Below, in pieces: positions 44,949 to 55,217 of a stretch of 64,000 nt of DNA. A program made the position numbers and the translations under genes. Location of the stretch: contig JAPFBE010000036.1 in the NCBI GenBank assembly GCA_034336665.1, forward strand, positions 1,666,357 to 1,730,356, read 5' to 3'. The stretch is from Luscinia megarhynchos (taxonomy: Eukaryota; Chordata; Aves; Passeriformes; Turdidae). The notes under the pieces are model-generated. The model saw only the letters and a program-made list of their open reading frames with translations, had not been told where the DNA came from and did not search any database. Each line of letters opens with the position of its first letter. Positions within the stretch are counted from its first letter, which is position 1.

Positions 44949-44967
44949 TGGTGCCTGGCTGTTGGGG
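44949..44967 (+). other. ERV-K primer-binding site
   Basis: TGGTGCCTGGCTGTTGGGG starts two bases after the LTR. It is not the usual lysine-tRNA site. I cannot name the tRNA from memory with confidence. Confidence 0.7.
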
Positions 44968-45581
44968 CTTGATTTTAGACCCCATTTTGCCCGAAGTCCC
45001 AGTTTTAGGACTTTAAAAGGCCGGTTGGGTTGATCAACTACCTCCGTGGTTGGAGCTGTTTTTCCCAGCCCCGGGCACAGGAGGGTGAAGCGGACAACAT
45101 CTTCTCGGACGCGGAGAAGCCGTTTCTGGATCGGAACTTTTGCAGAGTTACTGGCGAGACCGCACTCCGTCTGAGAAAGGTAACCCCACTTTATCCCCGA
45201 GGTACAGGGGAGGGGGGTTTTTAGACGGATTAGACTCAGACTCGTGGGGGGAGGTTTGTACCCCACGGGTGGGCAGAGGCAGCAGTTCCAGTGTGGAGCG
45301 GGGAGCACGTGGGGCAGTGTTGCGCAATCCCGCCTGGCAGTACACGTGCTCCGCCAGCTCTGCCTGGCGTGTGTTACGTTATTGGCGTACGCACAGGCAC
45401 CAAAGCATTCCCTGAAGGGGGATTCCCCCGGGATCGTCTGTGTGGCCGTTATGGGCAACCACGTGGAGTAATAAAGCCCAGCACCCCCACACACATCACC
45501 TGGGTTTTGCAAACGAACTGCTATTGTGTAACTTTTCTGCGAAAAACAGAGAAATGTGCATTTTGTTTTTATAACATCGGA
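44968..45581 (+). other. ERV-K leader
   Basis: GC-rich 5' leader expected to hold the packaging signal. A candidate splice donor, AGAAAGGTAACCC, is at about 45174-45186. Overlapping ORFs on both strands here are chance. The open frame that enters gag from 45291 has no independent start of note. Confidence 0.5.
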
Positions 45582-47168
45582 ATGGGGGGGAATGTTTCAG
45601 TACAACAAAAGAGTATTATTTCTCAGCTTAAAGAAATGTTAGATGCACAGGATGTTGTAATTTCTAAGAAACAGATTGGAAAGTTTGTTAGCTGGTTGTC
45701 TCGAGAAGTTATAGAATTCGAAAAGCAAAATATCAAATCGGTTTTATTTTGGGACAGTGTTGGAGATTTATTAACTTCTAAAATACAGAAAGGTGATACC
45801 ACTGCTGCTTTATTTTTGCCTATATTTTTAAATATTGACAAACAATTATCACAATTACAGAACAAAGATCAACCACAGGAAAATTCTTTACAACCCTCTT
45901 TACCTAATTCAGAACCTCCTGTCCCTGAATTAAAAGAGAAATCAGAAATACCTCAAGAAACTACTAATACTAAAGATCCTCCGAAATACACAGAATTAGA
46001 ATCTCCTGAACAATCTGCTCCAAACTTACCATTGTACCCCTCTCTTTCAGTACTGCCGTCTGAGCACCCTAATTTAGAAAATCACCCTTCTTTAGTGCAA
46101 AAGGAAAAACCTGTAGCAAATTCTAATAATATGCCTTTTTCTTCCAATAATCCGTTCCTGCATCCAACTCCCATTTCTGCTCAATATTTTCCTGGCTATT
46201 TTAACCCATTTTTCCAAGCTGGTGTTTCTATACTGCCTTGTAATCCTTTTTCTAACACCGGGACACAGAACAATGGAAGCTCCGGGAGTGCTGAGGCTGA
46301 GGGAGGGGGAGGGGAAGCACGTGTCTCAGTTACACAGACACAGCCTGCAGAGGCACAGAAACAATTAACCCCTAACTTACTGATTAACCCTGAATCTCAT
46401 CAGGTTTTTGAAGCAGCACCAGTTGTTTATTTAGGTAGAAAGAATGGTAAAAGAAGCTACCAACCATTACCGTACCAGGATAAAAAAGAACTTTGTAAGG
46501 TACAAAGGGAATTTGGGACGCAAAGTGAAATATTTAAGGGAATGATGAGAGCAACTTTTACATCAAATGAACTAGTTCCGCATGATTTAAAGGACCTTTT
46601 CAGGTGTTTGCTAACCCCAGCTGAATATGAATCATGGTTTAATATTTGGAAACGTTCTTTGAGCAGTCTTTTAACAGAGCTTCACAAAAATCCTGAACAT
46701 TCCAAAGATTCTGATGATAATGAAATTACATTAGATCATTTATGTGGGGAGGGGGAAATACATTGCCCTGAAAAGCAAACTCGGTTATTGTCTAGATTTA
46801 TTTTGGATAAAGTTTGTGAGGTAGCTGAACAGGCTTTTATCAAATTGCCAACAATTGAACTAACTACTAGTTATGTTAATATTAAACAATATCCTTCTGA
46901 GAATTTTTTGAGCTTTATAGACCGTTTGAAGACACAGGTGGAACGCCAGGTACAGAATCCAGCCATGCAGGCAGAACTGATTAAAGAATTAGCAGAGAAA
47001 AACACCAATCAAGCCTGTCGCAGAGTTATCCTAAGCCTGCCACTATACCCAGAACCAACCCTAGCACAGATGATTGAAGCCTGCACCCGCAAAGCAGAAC
47101 TGTTCAGTACTCCTGAGAGGACCCCAAGTCCAGCACCTCCTAAGCCTCCAGCACGTGAACTACCATAG
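45582..47168 (+). pseudogene. ERV-K gag (matrix, p-domain, capsid), stop before nucleocapsid
   Basis: The frame is open from 45291, but I place the start at the ATG at 45582 because it gives M-G-G-N-V-S, a myristoylation signal. 528 codons. Matrix is at about residues 1-100; the late-domain motif P-P-K-Y is at 133-136. A Pro/Asn/Ser-rich linker runs to about 270, then capsid ('PVVYLGRKNG' near its start, major homology region around 439-460 with 'ENFLSFIDRL'). A Pro-rich end (PSPAPPKPPA) precedes a TAG at 47166-47168. The same frame continues into the nucleocapsid, so the TAG truncates gag. Gag assembles particles at the plasma membrane. Confidence 0.85.
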
Positions 47169-47432
47169 ATGAAGAAGCCGCAGTTATCATCAGAGCAGCT
47201 AAAGAAGATCACCTATTTCCAGTGCCAGCAGCAAGGACATTTTGCTAGGGACTGTCCTCAGAACAGGAAACAGAAGAAAATCAACAAAAAAAAAACTAGA
47301 ACTGAGGCGCGGGCCTGCCATAAACACCATAGAGCGCCAGGATATAAATTCTGCAGGCTATACCGTAGCAAAAGCCTCTCTCTTAAAAGCAAAGGGGGAG
47401 GATGGGATGGACAATGTGGGTATAACAGATAA
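47169..47432 (+). pseudogene. ERV-K nucleocapsid end of gag
   Basis: Same frame as gag after the TAG. One zinc knuckle at about 47213-47255 reads Y-F-Q-C-x4-H-x4-C, so the first cysteine of the CCHC set is tyrosine. A basic tail follows (KQKKINKKK). It overlaps the pro frame. The A10 run at 47286-47295 is a candidate frameshift site. Confidence 0.75.
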
Positions 47433-48150
47433 TGTAAATGTTAAATGTTCTCTTAACAAAGTCAGGCAGTTCTGTGGCCGTATTAGGCTACAGACTACCA
47501 AAGGTTTTCATTTCAGATCTGCTGAGTGGACCATCATTACAGTGGACATCTCGAGCCCTTTAATTGATATGACGGTTTGCCACATGGAGAGTGAGTATTT
47601 TGTTGTGGGAAACACAGCACACACACCTTTAGAAATTGAAATAGCTCCTATGATCATGAAGGGGAAAATATCTGGTGTTATCATATTAGCTCGTTGTCCA
47701 CAAGCACTTTTCTATTTGTGTGAGGGGCAAGTACTGGCCCAAGCTTTTCCTATTCCAGCAGATATCACAGCAGATGATAAGTCACCAGAGGTTTACTGGG
47801 CAGAGACAGTGAAGGAGGAAAAGTCTTCTCTAGCATGCAACATGACACATGGATCAGACCATCTACATGTGAAGGGTGTTTTGGATACAGGCTCAGATGT
47901 AACCATTATACCTGAAAAGATGTGGTCTTCACACTGGGAATTGCAACCTGTTACAGGGCAAATTCAGGGCATAGACGGTGTTAAATTGGCACAAATATCA
48001 AAACGCATTGTACAGATTGAGGGATCAGACGGCAAATTAGCCAGTGTTCGTCCGTTTGTAATAGATTACAAGTGTCCCTTGTGGAGGAGGGATTCCACAT
48101 CACAATGGGGAGTTAAAATGATAATTCCAAAAACTCCTCAGGATTTTTAG
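47242..48150 (+). CDS. ERV-K pro: dUTPase-like region and aspartic protease
   Basis: A 303-codon open frame overlapping gag. The first half, from about residue 38 (S-A-G-Y), ends in 'GQVLAQAFPIP' near residue 173. This resembles the start and last motif of the retroviral dUTPase that precedes protease in betaretroviruses, but the central catalytic motifs are not evident. The protease has 'VLDTGSDVTIIP' near residue 215, the canonical D-T-G that dimerises to cut Gag-Pol, and a 'QIQGIDG' flap-like stretch about 30 residues later. Expression would need ribosomal frameshifting from gag. The frame offset is +1 here, not the usual -1. The C-terminal end (KTPQDF) precedes RT. Confidence 0.75.
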   Translation: MLGTVLRTGNRRKSTKKKLELRRGPAINTIERQDINSAGYTVAKASLLKAKGEDGMDNVGITDNVNVKCSLNKVRQFCGRIRLQTTKGFHFRSAEWTIITVDISSPLIDMTVCHMESEYFVVGNTAHTPLEIEIAPMIMKGKISGVIILARCPQALFYLCEGQVLAQAFPIPADITADDKSPEVYWAETVKEEKSSLACNMTHGSDHLHVKGVLDTGSDVTIIPEKMWSSHWELQPVTGQIQGIDGVKLAQISKRIVQIEGSDGKLASVRPFVIDYKCPLWRRDSTSQWGVKMIIPKTPQDF

Positions 48151-49785
48151 AAGCGGCCACCGTGGAGTGACTTGTCCGGAAGCTGACATGGCTAAGTGAC
48201 ACACATATCTGGACAACACAGTGGCCGTTAAGAAAGAAAAAGTTACAGGCACTTAAAAAATTGTAGATGAACAATTGACAAAAAAATCATATAAAGGAAA
48301 CAACAAGCCCCTGGAATTCTCCAATTTTTGTAATAAAAAAAAACAGAGACAGACAAATGGAGATTATTACATGACCTTAGGGAAATAAATAAAGTAATTC
48401 AAGACATGGGATCGCCTCAACCTGGGATGCCTTCTCCAACTATGTTACCTAGAGATTAGCAATTGGCAGTATTAGATATCAAAGATTGTTTTTTCCAAAT
48501 CCCATTACACCCTGAAGATGCTCCCAGGTTTGCATTTTCGGTACCATCATTGAACAGAGAGGCTCCAATGAAGAGATACCACTGGAAAGTGCTTCCACAG
48601 GGCATGAAGTGTAGCCCTGCTATCTGTCAGTGGTATGTAGCTTCATTGCTGTCTCCTGTGCGTGCACAGAGAAGGGAAGCCATAATATTACACTACATGG
48701 ATGACGTGCTGGTGTGTGCTCCTGATAACTCCATCCTCCAAGACACGCTTGACCTAGTAGTTAAAGTTTTAACCTCTGCTGGATTTCAATTACAGGATGA
48801 CAAGGTTCAATACATGCCACCTTAGAAGTATCTGGGCCTAGAGATCACTGCCAGGACCATTGTTCCACAGAAATTAGAAATTAATTGTAATCCTAAAACT
48901 CTAGCAGATCTTCACTCCCTGTGTGGGTCGCTGAATTGGGTAAGACCTTGGTTAGGCCTCACTAATGAGGACTTAGAACCCCTTTTCAATTTATTGAAAG
49001 GGGAGAGAGAGCTGTTTTCTCCTAGGGAACTGACACCTGAGGCAAAAGCTGCAATTGGAAAGGTACAGAAAGCTCTGTCTGAGAGGCAGGCTCACCGCTA
49101 TCACCCTGAACTGCCTTTCAAATTCATTGTTTTGGGGAAACTGCCACACTTACATGGTTTAATATTTCAGTGGATTGAGGGGCAGAGAGACTCACTCTTA
49201 ATCATAGAATGGGTCTTCCTCTCCCACCAAAGATTCAAAACTATTACACAACCACAGGAGCTGATGGCTCAGCTGATTCAAAAAGCAAGGATGAGGCTGC
49301 GTGAGCTGTCTGGATCTGATTTCACATGCATACACCTGCCAATTAAACTTTCTGGGGAGGGAAAGAATTCTCCTGAAAGGTTAACAAAAGAGATGTTTGA
49401 ACATTTGCTGCAGAGCAATGCCACCCTCCAGATATCTCTGGACAGCTACAGTGGACAGATATCTGTTCACAGCCCAGCTCATAAGTTGTTCAATGAGGAA
49501 TTTCACCTCATACCTCGTGAAAAGAGGAGCAGGAGACCGCTCGAGGCACTCACAGTGTTCACAGATGCATTGGGGGCCTCCCACAAGTCGGTGATGGCTT
49601 GGAGAAATCCCCAGACTCAGCATTGGGAAGCTGATGTTGAGTTTGTGGAGGGGTCACCCCAGATTGCAGAACTGGCTGCAGTTGTGAGAGCCTTTGAGAA
49701 GTTCTCAGAACCTCTTAACCTGGTAACAGACTCATGTTGCTGGGGTAGTATCCAGAGCGGAGCAGGCAGTGCTCAAAGACATTGA
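48151..49785 (+). pseudogene. ERV-K pol, RT and first part of RNase H
   Basis: The RT N-terminus (48190-48460) is broken by shifts and stops. From 48463 the frame is open: 'LDIKDCFFQIPLHPED' (first Asp), 'LPQGMKCSPAICQ', Y-M-D-D near 48699, and 'GFQLQDDKVQ'. An in-frame TAG at 48823-48825 interrupts it, and the same frame continues through thumb and connection to RNase H ('TVFTDALGAS' near 49555, 'QIAELAAVVRAF' near 49660, 'LVTDS' near 49720). The frame shifts between 49740 and 49785. YMDD and the overall pattern place it in class II. Confidence 0.85.
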
Positions 49786-50840
49786 TAATGAGCAGCTCTT
49801 TCGGCTGCTATCAAAGCTAATCTATTTGGTTTCGCACAGAGAACATCCCTTCTATGTGATGCATGTGAGGTCACACATGGATTTGCCAGGTGAGATCACA
49901 GAAGGGAACCGTATGGCAGACACCCTTGCAGCTCCAGCAGAAAAGGCATGCCTTCCTGACATCTTCCAACAGGCAAAGCTGAGTCACCAGCAAGACCACC
50001 AGAATGTACCAGGTTTGGTCCGTCAATTCCAGCTAACACGGAGTCAGGCCAAGGCTATTGTAGCCACCTGTCCCAGCTGCCAGCTCCAGGCCATGCCATC
50101 GCTGGGTACGGGGGTTAACCCCCGGGGCCTTGGCAGCTGTGAGGTGTGGCAAACAGACATCACACACATTCCTAGTTTTGGACGCCTCAAATATGTTCAT
50201 GTGAGTATAGACACATATTCAGGTGCAGTTTATGCCTCCGCTCATGCAGGGGAAAAGGCTGTACATGCAAAACAACACCTAGTACAAGCCTTCTCAGTTT
50301 TGGGGATCCCTAGAGAAATAAAAATAGATAATGGCCCGGCATACACATCCAAGGAGTTCTTGGAATTCATCCAGCAGTGGGGAGTGAATTATAAGACAGG
50401 CATCCCACACTCCCCTACAGGCCAAGCTGTGATTGAGTGCACACACCAGACACTCAAACAAGTTCTAGCTAGACAAAGCAGTTCAACTGTGTGGATGTCT
50501 CCCCAGCAAAAGCTCTGTAAAGCTTTGTTTACAATCAATTTCTTAAATTGTTCATTTGAAAATATGAGTCCTCCTGTGGTTCGTCATTTTAACAGCAGTA
50601 AAGTTTAAATTATCTCAGCATCCACCAGTTTTGATTAGGGACCCAGAAACATGGAAAACCAAAGGTCCCTATGAGCTAGTAACCTGGGGAAGAGGTTATG
50701 CATGTGTATCAACTCCCTCAGGACTTTGATGGATTCCCCAGAAGTGGGTAAAACCTTTTGTCCCCAAAACTCCAGCTACAGCAGAAGGAGATGAGAAGCA
50801 AGTAACCATTGCTTCGAAAAGAAGACGCAGCAGAGGAAAA
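49769..50840 (+). pseudogene. ERV-K pol, RNase H end and integrase
   Basis: RNase H ends with 'HVRSH' (49864) and 'NRMADTLA' (49910). Integrase: zinc finger H-x3-H...C-P-S-C at about 49983-50085; core Asp in 'WQTDITHIP' (50146), second Asp in 'IDNGPAYTS' (50324), Glu in 'VIECTHQTLK' (50433). The three residues and their spacing fit the D,D-35-E pattern. The frame stops at 50608. The DNA-binding domain ('GPYELVTWG', 'WIPQKWVKPF') continues in a shifted frame to about 50840 with one stop. Integrase would insert the viral DNA; its active site is preserved though the gene is interrupted. Confidence 0.85.
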
Positions 50841-50904
50841 GGAAACAAAAACTTCATAAAGGAATACCCTCAAGCAGACAGAGACTTATAACATGTTTTA
50901 AAAT

Positions 50905-50922
50905 GTTTGTTTTTCTTTTTAG
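50905..50922 (+). promoter_or_regulatory. Candidate env splice acceptor in ERV-K
   Basis: A TTTGTTTTTCTTTTTAG pyrimidine tract with AG at 50921-50922 lies between the end of pol and the env frame, the expected place for a subgenomic env mRNA acceptor. Confidence 0.5.
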
Positions 50923-51637
50923 AAAAAAGCTACCCTCCAGTTAACCCTGTGTGGAACCCCATCCAAGTTGTCTTCTTGTTAGCCTTCAACAGTTTCGCAG
51001 CTGCATGGATCGTCCCTCAGCCACGTCAAAACATCTGGGTAACCCTGGCATAGACACTCAAACAGGAAAACATATGCCTGTCCACTGCAGCAGCAACAGA
51101 CCCTATGTCCACCTGCCTGGTAGGGTCCCACTTAAAGTTAGGGAGTATTTAGGCAGCTTTGACATACACATGCCTAATAAAACACTTGAACCATTCACTA
51201 TATCACCTAAGCATTCAGCACAGGTCACAGGTAATCCTTTAAAGGATCTGCTGCCAAAATTGCTCAAAGCCGACCAGGAACCCCAAGAGTTAGAACTGCT
51301 TGGTTCCTACCCAGCAACATACTGCATTCATTTTAAAGATTATCCAACACTCACTGACACTAAAGGTTTTCATCTCATTCAACAATTTTGTAAGGAATTT
51401 GTGGCCACCAAATGGTGTACTAGCTTAAGCCATATTCCAGCTAAAGATCCAGTTCATCCAAGTCCCAAAATTCTACCAAAGGGATTGTTTTTAATTTGTG
51501 GGGACCGGGCGTGGGCTGGGATTCCTTCTAATCTTCTGGGGGGACCATGTACTATAGAGCGGTTGTCCTTGTTAGCACCCAACAAAACCTTAATTAGTGA
51601 TTGGACACACAAAAAAAATACAAAAGAGAAGTGCTGA
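50923..51637 (+). pseudogene. ERV-K env, surface subunit
   Basis: The 228-codon frame from 50951 encodes most of a receptor-binding subunit related to the alpharetrovirus type, judged by its cysteine spacing, the '[16 protein letters not shown]' stretch and the 'GGPCTIERL' block before the cleavage region. A recognisable signal peptide is not in this frame, because the N-terminus (50923-50990) is shifted. The frame is lost in an A-rich run at about 51608-51620, just before the basic cleavage site. Confidence 0.75.
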
Positions 51638-52252
51638 TAATCTGGACCCAAATTGTGATGCAGAAATTTTCCATTGGGCTAAATCAAAAAGAATTGCTGT
51701 GTCTGTATTTCTTCCATGGGTTGCAGCAGCTAAAGCTCTGGGTGAATTAGGTCACCTGGAGTGTTGGGTAGTTAAACAGGCAAATTTAACTTCAACTGCC
51801 ATCAGCTCCCTCCTAGAAGATGAAGAAGTAACCAGGCAGGCAACACTTCAAAATCGTGCTGCAATAGATTTCCTCCTATTACTACATGGACATGAATGCC
51901 AGGAGTTTGAAGGACTTTGCTGCATGAACCTGACTTCAAAAGCTCCTAATGTCCACGCTGCTCTGCGAGATATGAAGCACCTGATTGGACAAGTGAAACA
52001 AGAACCAGAAGACTGGTTTAATTAACTGTTTAAGGGCTGGGGATTTTCTGGGTGGTGGACTTCCAGAGTCAAAACCATTATGTTGTTCGTCGTTATTCTT
52101 TTCCTTGTAGCTATGGCATTTGGGATCATACGTCATTTAATATTTAAGGCCATTAATGGTATCATTCCTTCTACCTCAGCGGACAATCGTATAGAGATGA
52201 CAAATATAAAACAATCTAACTCTCCCGCTTATCATAAATGGTGGGCAAAATA
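51597..52252 (+). pseudogene. ERV-K env, transmembrane subunit
   Basis: After the A-run the frame at 51597 enters a basic K-R-S cleavage site. A hydrophobic fusion-loop region with 'FLPWVAAAKALGE', the 'LQNRAAIDFLLL' immunosuppressive-type helix, and a CX6CC motif (51897-51923) follow, as in gamma/alpha-type covalent envelopes. A TAA at 52023-52025 ends the ectodomain. In the same frame beyond it lie a tryptophan-rich stretch, a membrane anchor ('MLFVVILFLVAMAFGII', 52079-52130) and a tail to 52252. The stop would give a subunit without anchor. Confidence 0.8.
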
Positions 52253-52295
52253 ATAAATTCGGACTAGAATTAGTTTAATATCACCCCCCTACTTA

Positions 52296-52315
52296 AAAAA
52301 ACAAAAACGGGGAGA
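52296..52315 (+). other. ERV-K polypurine tract
   Basis: AAAAAAACAAAAACGGGGAGA directly precedes the 3' LTR; it is the plus-strand primer site. Confidence 0.8.
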
Positions 52316-52689
52316 TGTTGTAATTCGATAAATGAGGTAAAAGGAATGAATCAGCATACCTTGCCACCTCCTTCCGGCTAGTCCCCTGTTCATGTCCTCC
52401 TTCCTGTCCTGTGACCTTCCCCTGTGACCTTGTAGCCCACCTGGAGTTCCTGTATTATGATCCTATCCCCCTGTGTCCTTATCCCATTGGCTGCTAGCCA
52501 AAGCCACTCCCCATTCCCTCTCCTGAAAACCTAGTTCCCAGAGGGAATCTGCCTCTTTCTGGCCATGCCATCGCCTTAGAAGAAACCTGAGAAGTGAAAG
52601 GGCCTCTTTTGTATCCTTTTCCATCCATGCTAAAATACTGTGTCTGATCTTAAGTAATTAGGAAAAAGACACAAAGTATCATTTTAGCA
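52316..52689 (+). mobile_element. ERV-K 3' LTR
   Basis: 374 bp, same length as the 5' LTR. The four differences by eye are two G/T changes in CCCCG-G contexts, one C/T in TTTC(C/T)GG, and one T/C in AGGG(T/C)CTC. Confidence 0.95.
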
Positions 52690-52695
52690 CTCTTC

Positions 52696-54382
52696 CTGAT
52701 GCATCCCAAGATCCCATTGGCTCTCCTGGCCACAAGGGCACACTGACAGCTCATAGTCAACTTGTTTTCCACCAAGACTCCCAGGTCCTTCTCCACAGAG
52801 CTGCTGTCTAGTAGGTCAGCCCCCAACCTGTACTGGTACTTGGTGTTATTCCTCCCCAGGTGCAGGACCATACACTTGCTCTTGTTGAACCAAGTGAACC
52901 CTGGCCCTCCTCATCACATCCCTGAATATTCTGATGATATTCTTATTGTCCTCCCATTTGGCCAGTCCCTTTTTCCACATCTCATAAATTTTTTTTCATC
53001 CATTTGAGGTTTGCTAGAAGCTTCCTGCTTATCCATGAAGGTCTCCTGCCCCCTTTGCTTGATTTCTTGCTCATGGGTATTCACTGGTCTTGAGTTTGGT
53101 GGAAGTGATGCTTGAATAATGACCAGCTCTCTTGGACCCCCTTCTCTTCTAGGGTCCTAACCCATGGGATACCTCTAAGTAGTTCTTTGAAGAGGTCAAA
53201 GTTAGCTCTCTGGAAGTTCAGAGTTCTAGTCCTGCTTACTACTTTGCTTCCTCCACACAGGATCCTGAGTTCTACCATCTCATGGTCACTACAGTCAAGG
53301 CTGCCCCCAACCTTCACATCTTCAACCAGTCCCTCCTGGTTTGTTAGCACAAGGTCCAGTAACACACCTCTCCGCATTGGCTCTTCCACCACTTGCCTCA
53401 AAAGGTTTTCATCAATAATCTGCAGGAACTTGGTGGACTGCGTGTGCCAAACTGTGTTGTCTCTCCAACAAATATCAGGGTGGTTGAGGACACCCAGGAG
53501 ACTGGAGCCTGTGACCATGAGGCTATTTCCAGCTGTCTATAGAAAGCCTTATCAACTTCCTCTGCCTGATCAAGTGGTCTGTAGTAAACATCCACAACAG
53601 TGTCACCCATATCAGCCTGTCCCTTAACTCTCACCCATAAACTCTCAACTTGTTAATCTGTCCCTGGGTACATCTGTCCCTGGATCAATACATTCCAGTT
53701 GCTCTCTCATATAAAGAGCAGCTCCACCACCTTGCCTCAGTGACCTGTCCTTTCCAAAAAGTATAAATAGTCATCCATGAAAACATTCCAGTCATGTGAG
53801 CTATCCCACCATGTCTCAGTAATTGCAATGAGATCATAGCCCTCGGACCACACAGAGATTTCCAGTTCTTTCTATTTATTCCCCATGCTGGGTGTGTTTG
53901 TATACAGGCATTTCAGAGAGGTAATCAAGCATGCAGGTTCCCTAGAATGGGTGTAAGAGGATTCACCAAAGCCATACACACCCTCAATGTAGTTAGTCCT
54001 GCGATTTTTCATCCTGAGAGGCAGCCAAGGAACATCTGCCGCTGCACTGGTTGGCATAGCCTACTCCCTGTGAGGAAACAATGGCATGAGCATTGCCACT
54101 TTGGACCCCATTCCCTGAGTCCTTCAGTTTAAAGCCCGTCTCACCAAATTGGCCAGCCTGCTGCCAAAGATTCTCTTGCCCGTTTTAGACAGGTGGATCC
54201 CATCCCTCCCTAACAGGCTACGATGATTGTCATTAAACCAAAAATCTTCTTGATGGCACCAGCCACATGTAGCAATGTATCTGAATAGCTTAGGCCATTG
54301 CTTATACCAGGTGCACCAGCCGAGCCATTTTTAGATGTTTTTCTGCAGTTTTATCAAACATTCTGAAACTCATCAAGGCTAC
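52696..54382 (-). repeat. CR1 LINE ORF2 (endonuclease, RT end) and ORF1 end
   Basis: Minus-strand reading, high to low: the ORF1 C-terminus (54100-54380, esterase-like tail), the ORF2 start with 'LKCLYTNTPSMGNK' at 53872-53905, and the endonuclease with 'GVLNHPDICW' and the catalytic 'SDHEMVEL' (53081-53634). The RT core is deleted, and the C-terminal block at 52690-52871 ('ANGILGCIRKS') follows directly. This CR1 hosts ERV-K at its 3' side and LTR-J near its 5' side. Confidence 0.85.
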
Positions 54383-54655
54383 TGTAACATAAATTGTGTT
54401 AAATTGGGAGAGAAGAAGCGGAGAAACAGAATACCAAGATTAGAAGATCCAAGATAAAGGTGGGCAGTGATGCGCTGAACTGCAACCAATCATTTTACTT
54501 GCAAAGCGAGTGAAAGGTGCGTGGACAAGATAGGGGCACCAATCAAAAATGGGTGATTGCATGAACAGTAGTTTTAGGATGTATAAGTAGGGTCTAAAAT
54601 AAACAATAAATTGGCTTCTGCATAAACACATTGATTTGCTGTCCAGAAGTCCTTC
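54383..54655 (+). mobile_element. Solo LTR-J, copy 2
   Basis: Starts TGTAACATAAATTG inside CR1 ORF1. TATA-like TGTATAAGTAGGG near 54580, poly(A) signal AAAATAAACAATAAATTGG near 54597. Closely related to 44207-44475. CR1 coding continues on both sides. Confidence 0.7.
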
Positions 54656-55217
54656 GTTCCCTCAGCCACAAAGCCAGACATTGATGTGCACTATGTGTCT
54701 GCTTCTGGCTGTCCCTATTTCTCTAACCAGTAGGATAGATGTGAAGATGACTTGGGCACTGATGTTTTTCACCTGCCTCACCAGGGCTTTATAGTCTTCC
54801 TTGATCCTCTCTCTGTTTTGGCTTGCAGCATCATTTGTATCCACATGAAAAAGTAGTAGTGGGTACTAGTATATGCTCTTGACAAGTTGGGGTACTCTCT
54901 CAGTAACATCACAGATCCTACACCCTGGTAGGCAGCATACCTCTTGTGACTGTTTATTGGGCTGGCAGATAGGGGCCTCAGTGCTCCTTAATAGTCACAT
55001 ATTATGAGCACTCAAAGTTTCTTTTTATGGTAACTGCTGTGTGCTGCTGGTGTGGATTCTCCTTGTTGGCCTTGCTCATGGACATCTAAAGCCTTTAAAG
55101 CATCAAACCTGTTTAGGGTCTGGATGTTGGAGGGTGGAGGTTGAGTTGGAACCCTGCTTTGGCGGGTCACCAGGTTCCAAGGTGCCTCATGCTCTGGTAT
55201 CCTGTGGGAGAATGGAT
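54656..55217 (-). repeat. CR1 LINE ORF1, esterase region
   Basis: Minus-strand frame 54662-54844 and its extension to about 54930 encode the conserved CR1 ORF1 block around 'YKALVRQVKNISAQVIFTSI' and 'ARSRHIVHIN'. The rest, towards 55217, is diverged ORF1 linker. Confidence 0.7.

Larger units (their letters stand above)
44567..52695 (+). mobile_element. ERV-K: near-complete class II provirus
   Basis: LTRs of 374 bp at 44573-44946 and 52316-52689, flanked by CTCTTC at 44567-44572 and 52690-52695, a perfect 6-bp duplication. The LTRs differ at four positions by eye (1.07%). The order is primer site, leader, gag, pro with a dUTPase-like part, pol (YMDD), env, polypurine tract. About seven lesions are visible. 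Gag-pro-pol is betaretrovirus-like, while env is of alpharetrovirus/gamma type with CX6CC. It is inserted in a minus-strand CR1. Confidence 0.95.

Noticed and set aside
44907..45512. 201-codon minus-strand ORF
   Set aside because: Crosses the end of the ERV-K 5' LTR, primer site and leader in antisense.
44207..54655. The two LTR-J copies as the LTR pair of one provirus
   Set aside because: The DNA between them is CR1 plus ERV-K. Copy 2 interrupts CR1 ORF1 with coding on both sides, so they are better read as separate solo LTRs.
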